A DNA stretch of 64,000 nt from Caballeronia fortuita. Lineage in GTDB: Bacteria > Pseudomonadota > Gammaproteobacteria > Burkholderiales > Burkholderiaceae. The stretch covers positions 552,548 through 616,547 of the forward strand of contig NZ_FCNX02000002.1 of assembly GCF_001544835.2 (NCBI RefSeq), read 5' to 3'. Below, in pieces: positions 62,865 through 64,000 of the stretch; position 1 is the stretch's first letter, and the number at the start of each line of letters is the position of its first letter. The notes under the pieces were generated by a model. It made no database searches and had not been told where the DNA came from. It saw only the letters and a list, made by a program, of their open reading frames with translations. The translations under genes were made by a program, and so were the position numbers.

Positions 62865-64000
62865 ATGAGTAATCCTAAAAAATTCAAATTGAATACCGCG
62901 ATCAAGCTGAGCGTGATCGTAATCGCGGCGGCCATATCGAATTTCGCAAGCGCGCAAACGACGGGGATTCCTTGCGCGAACCAGTCGTCCGAGGGCTGCG
63001 TGCCGCTCAGCTCGAGCGTTGCGTTGACGGTTGCGGCGAATGACTCGGAGACGCGCGTGTCGCCGACGACTGAGCCGACGGTCGATACCGTGTCGGCGGT
63101 CGTGCCTTTGCTCGACGGCGGGCGCGGCAGCGATGGGTCGGCAGGCGCGCGTTCGGGCGGCAGTACGTCGAGCGGGTCGGGGTCCGGAACCGGCACGGGC
63201 TCGGGTCAGGGCTCGGCGAGCAGTGGACCTGGCTCCACCGCAGGCGCGGGTGGCGGGACGAGCGGCGGTGCGAGTGGCGGTACGGGCGGCGGAGGCACGG
63301 GATCGGGATCGACGGGCGGCGGAAACGGCAGTTCGGGTCCCGGTGACGGCGGCGATTCCGGTGGAGACTCGGGCGGCGATTCGGGAGGCCACGGTCATGG
63401 ACATGGCCACGGGCATGGTGACGGCGACGGACATGGACACGGCGACGGGCATGGTGATGGTCATGGTGACGGTCATGGTGTAGGCCATGGCGACGGCCAC
63501 GGTGATGGCCATGGCGACGGCCACGGCGTAGGCCACGGCGATGGCCATGGCGACGGCCACGGTGATGGCCATGGTGACGGTCACGGTGATGGCCATGGCG
63601 ACGGCCACGGTGATGGCCATGGCGACGGTCACGGTGATGGCCATGGCGACGGCCACGGTGATGGCCATGGTGACGGTCACGGTGATGGCCACGGCGATGG
63701 CCATGGTGACGGTCACGGCGATGGCCACGGTGATGGCCATGGCGTAGGCCATGGCGACGGTCACGGCGATGGGCATGGCGACGGTCACGGTGATGGGCAT
63801 GGCGACGGTCATGGTGACGGTCATGGCGACGGTCATGGCGTAGGCCACGGCGACGGCGGCCACGGAAACGGTTCGACTGGCGGTCATGGCGGCAGCAGCG
63901 GCGGTCACGGCGGCGGCAATGGCGGCGGCGGACACGGCGGTGGCGGCAACGGCGGCGGTGGCAACGGCGGCGGTGGCAACGGCGGCGGTGGCAACGGCGG
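62865..64000 (+). CDS. exported Gly/His/Asp repeat protein (partial, continues past window)
   Basis: From ATG 62865 the frame is open for 378 codons to the edge. A signal peptide (residues 1-31, cleavage after FASA) is followed by about 55 ordinary residues with two Cys, a Ser/Gly/Thr-rich stretch (about 85-175), then a His-rich block beginning GGHGHGHGHGHG and 34 consecutive Gly-Asp-Gly-His units with Val for Asp at units 4, 8, 26 and 34. It ends in GGGGN-type Gly-Asn repeats. The amino-acid pattern suggests a flexible metal-binding or surface polymer; I know no named family. AAGGGGC lies upstream of the ATG as a weak ribosome site. Confidence 0.8.
   Translation, partial: MSNPKKFKLNTAIKLSVIVIAAAISNFASAQTTGIPCANQSSEGCVPLSSSVALTVAANDSETRVSPTTEPTVDTVSAVVPLLDGGRGSDGSAGARSGGSTSSGSGSGTGTGSGQGSASSGPGSTAGAGGGTSGGASGGTGGGGTGSGSTGGGNGSSGPGDGGDSGGDSGGDSGGHGHGHGHGHGDGDGHGHGDGHGDGHGDGHGVGHGDGHGDGHGDGHGVGHGDGHGDGHGDGHGDGHGDGHGDGHGDGHGDGHGDGHGDGHGDGHGDGHGDGHGDGHGDGHGDGHGDGHGVGHGDGHGDGHGDGHGDGHGDGHGDGHGDGHGVGHGDGGHGNGSTGGHGGSSGGHGGGNGGGGHGGGGNGGGGNGGGGNGGGGNG
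63441..63848 (+). repeat. 34-copy 12-bp coding tandem repeat
   Basis: The 12-base unit GGYGAYGGYCAY repeats 34 times without interruption or frame loss. Nearly all differences are synonymous third-base changes, and GAC/GAT and CAC/CAT alternate so that a 24-base higher period is visible. GTA replaces the Asp codon at four units. Confidence 0.97.

Noticed and set aside
63441..63848. CRISPR array
   Set aside because: Units are 12 bases, contiguous, coding, and without spacers.
62850..63935. Minus-strand frame of 361 codons rich in Met-Ala-Ile-Thr-Val
   Set aside because: Produced by reading the Gly-Asp-Gly-His repeat backwards. The plus frame has a signal peptide and mostly synonymous drift, this one has neither.

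Overview
The window is GC-rich, densely packed and strongly biased to G/C at third codon positions. Its gene content (cyoABCD, AAHS and ACS family MFS carriers, many IclR regulators, EmrAB-OprM, a ribose-type ABC system next to an AraD1-like hydrolase) points to a Burkholderia sensu lato bacterium (Burkholderia, Paraburkholderia or Caballeronia), probably a secondary chromosome or accessory-rich region. No rRNA, tRNA, CRISPR array, insertion sequence or phage gene was recognised.

Layout. 1-3.9 kb: an NfrB-type glycosyltransferase (cut by the window edge) overlapping a BcsB-like periplasmic protein, probably a c-di-GMP-linked exopolysaccharide system. 3.9-7.9 kb: an AtuA-like pair, a CitMHS carrier and a divergent LysR regulator. 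7.9-12 kb: alcohol dehydrogenase, two small conserved-looking proteins, an HNH protein and a nitronate monooxygenase. 12.0-13.5 kb: a collapsed nitrate-respiration locus in which remnants of narK, narX and narL are joined by deletions. 13.6-16.5 kb: an Fe/thiamine/polyamine-type ABC transporter without a binding protein. 17.6-23.6 kb: a Rieske dioxygenase operon ordered oxygenase alpha, beta, PdxA/TphB-like dehydrogenase, reductase, AAHS carrier, with a divergent IclR regulator; this is the terephthalate (tph) gene order. 23.8-27.7 kb: cyoABCD ending in a clear terminator. 27.8-31.3 kb: an operon of a cupin dioxygenase-like protein, MFS carrier, SDR dehydrogenase and IclR regulator behind a strong promoter with a perfect inverted repeat.

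31-35 kb holds a degenerate UbiB/AarF-like pseudokinase, a class C beta-lactamase-fold hydrolase, small hypothetical genes and a stand-alone receiver. 35.2-39.6 kb is an EmrA-EmrB-OprM efflux operon. 39.8-48.6 kb is sugar-related: UspA, an IclR regulator divergent from an AraD1/FAH-family enzyme, an orphan sugar-binding protein, then a ROK regulator with an ABC ATPase, permease and binding protein. 48.6-51.8 kb: NHL-like lipoprotein, MFS efflux carrier, cofactor-free haloperoxidase-type hydrolase.

52-54.9 kb is a molybdenum-flavoured island: a small SUOX-fold protein, a NifQ-family protein outside any nif cluster, a ModE-type regulator and a convergent DUF2325 coiled-coil protein. Two nearly identical 24-bp CG-flanked AT-rich palindromes lie 25-30 bp before the two outward-lying start codons, which suggests one Mo-responsive regulon. 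55-60.2 kb: a lipoyl-domain dihydrolipoamide dehydrogenase and a 1152-residue hybrid kinase with three receivers. 60.5-64 kb: a truncated TetR protein, a secreted trypsin-like protease, and an exported protein with 34 uninterrupted Gly-Asp/Val-Gly-His tetrapeptides that continues past the window end.

The strongest candidates for something undescribed are the Gly-Asp-Gly-His repeat protein, the Mo/NifQ/DUF2325 island with its shared palindrome, the NfrB-BcsB pair and the pseudo-UbiB.
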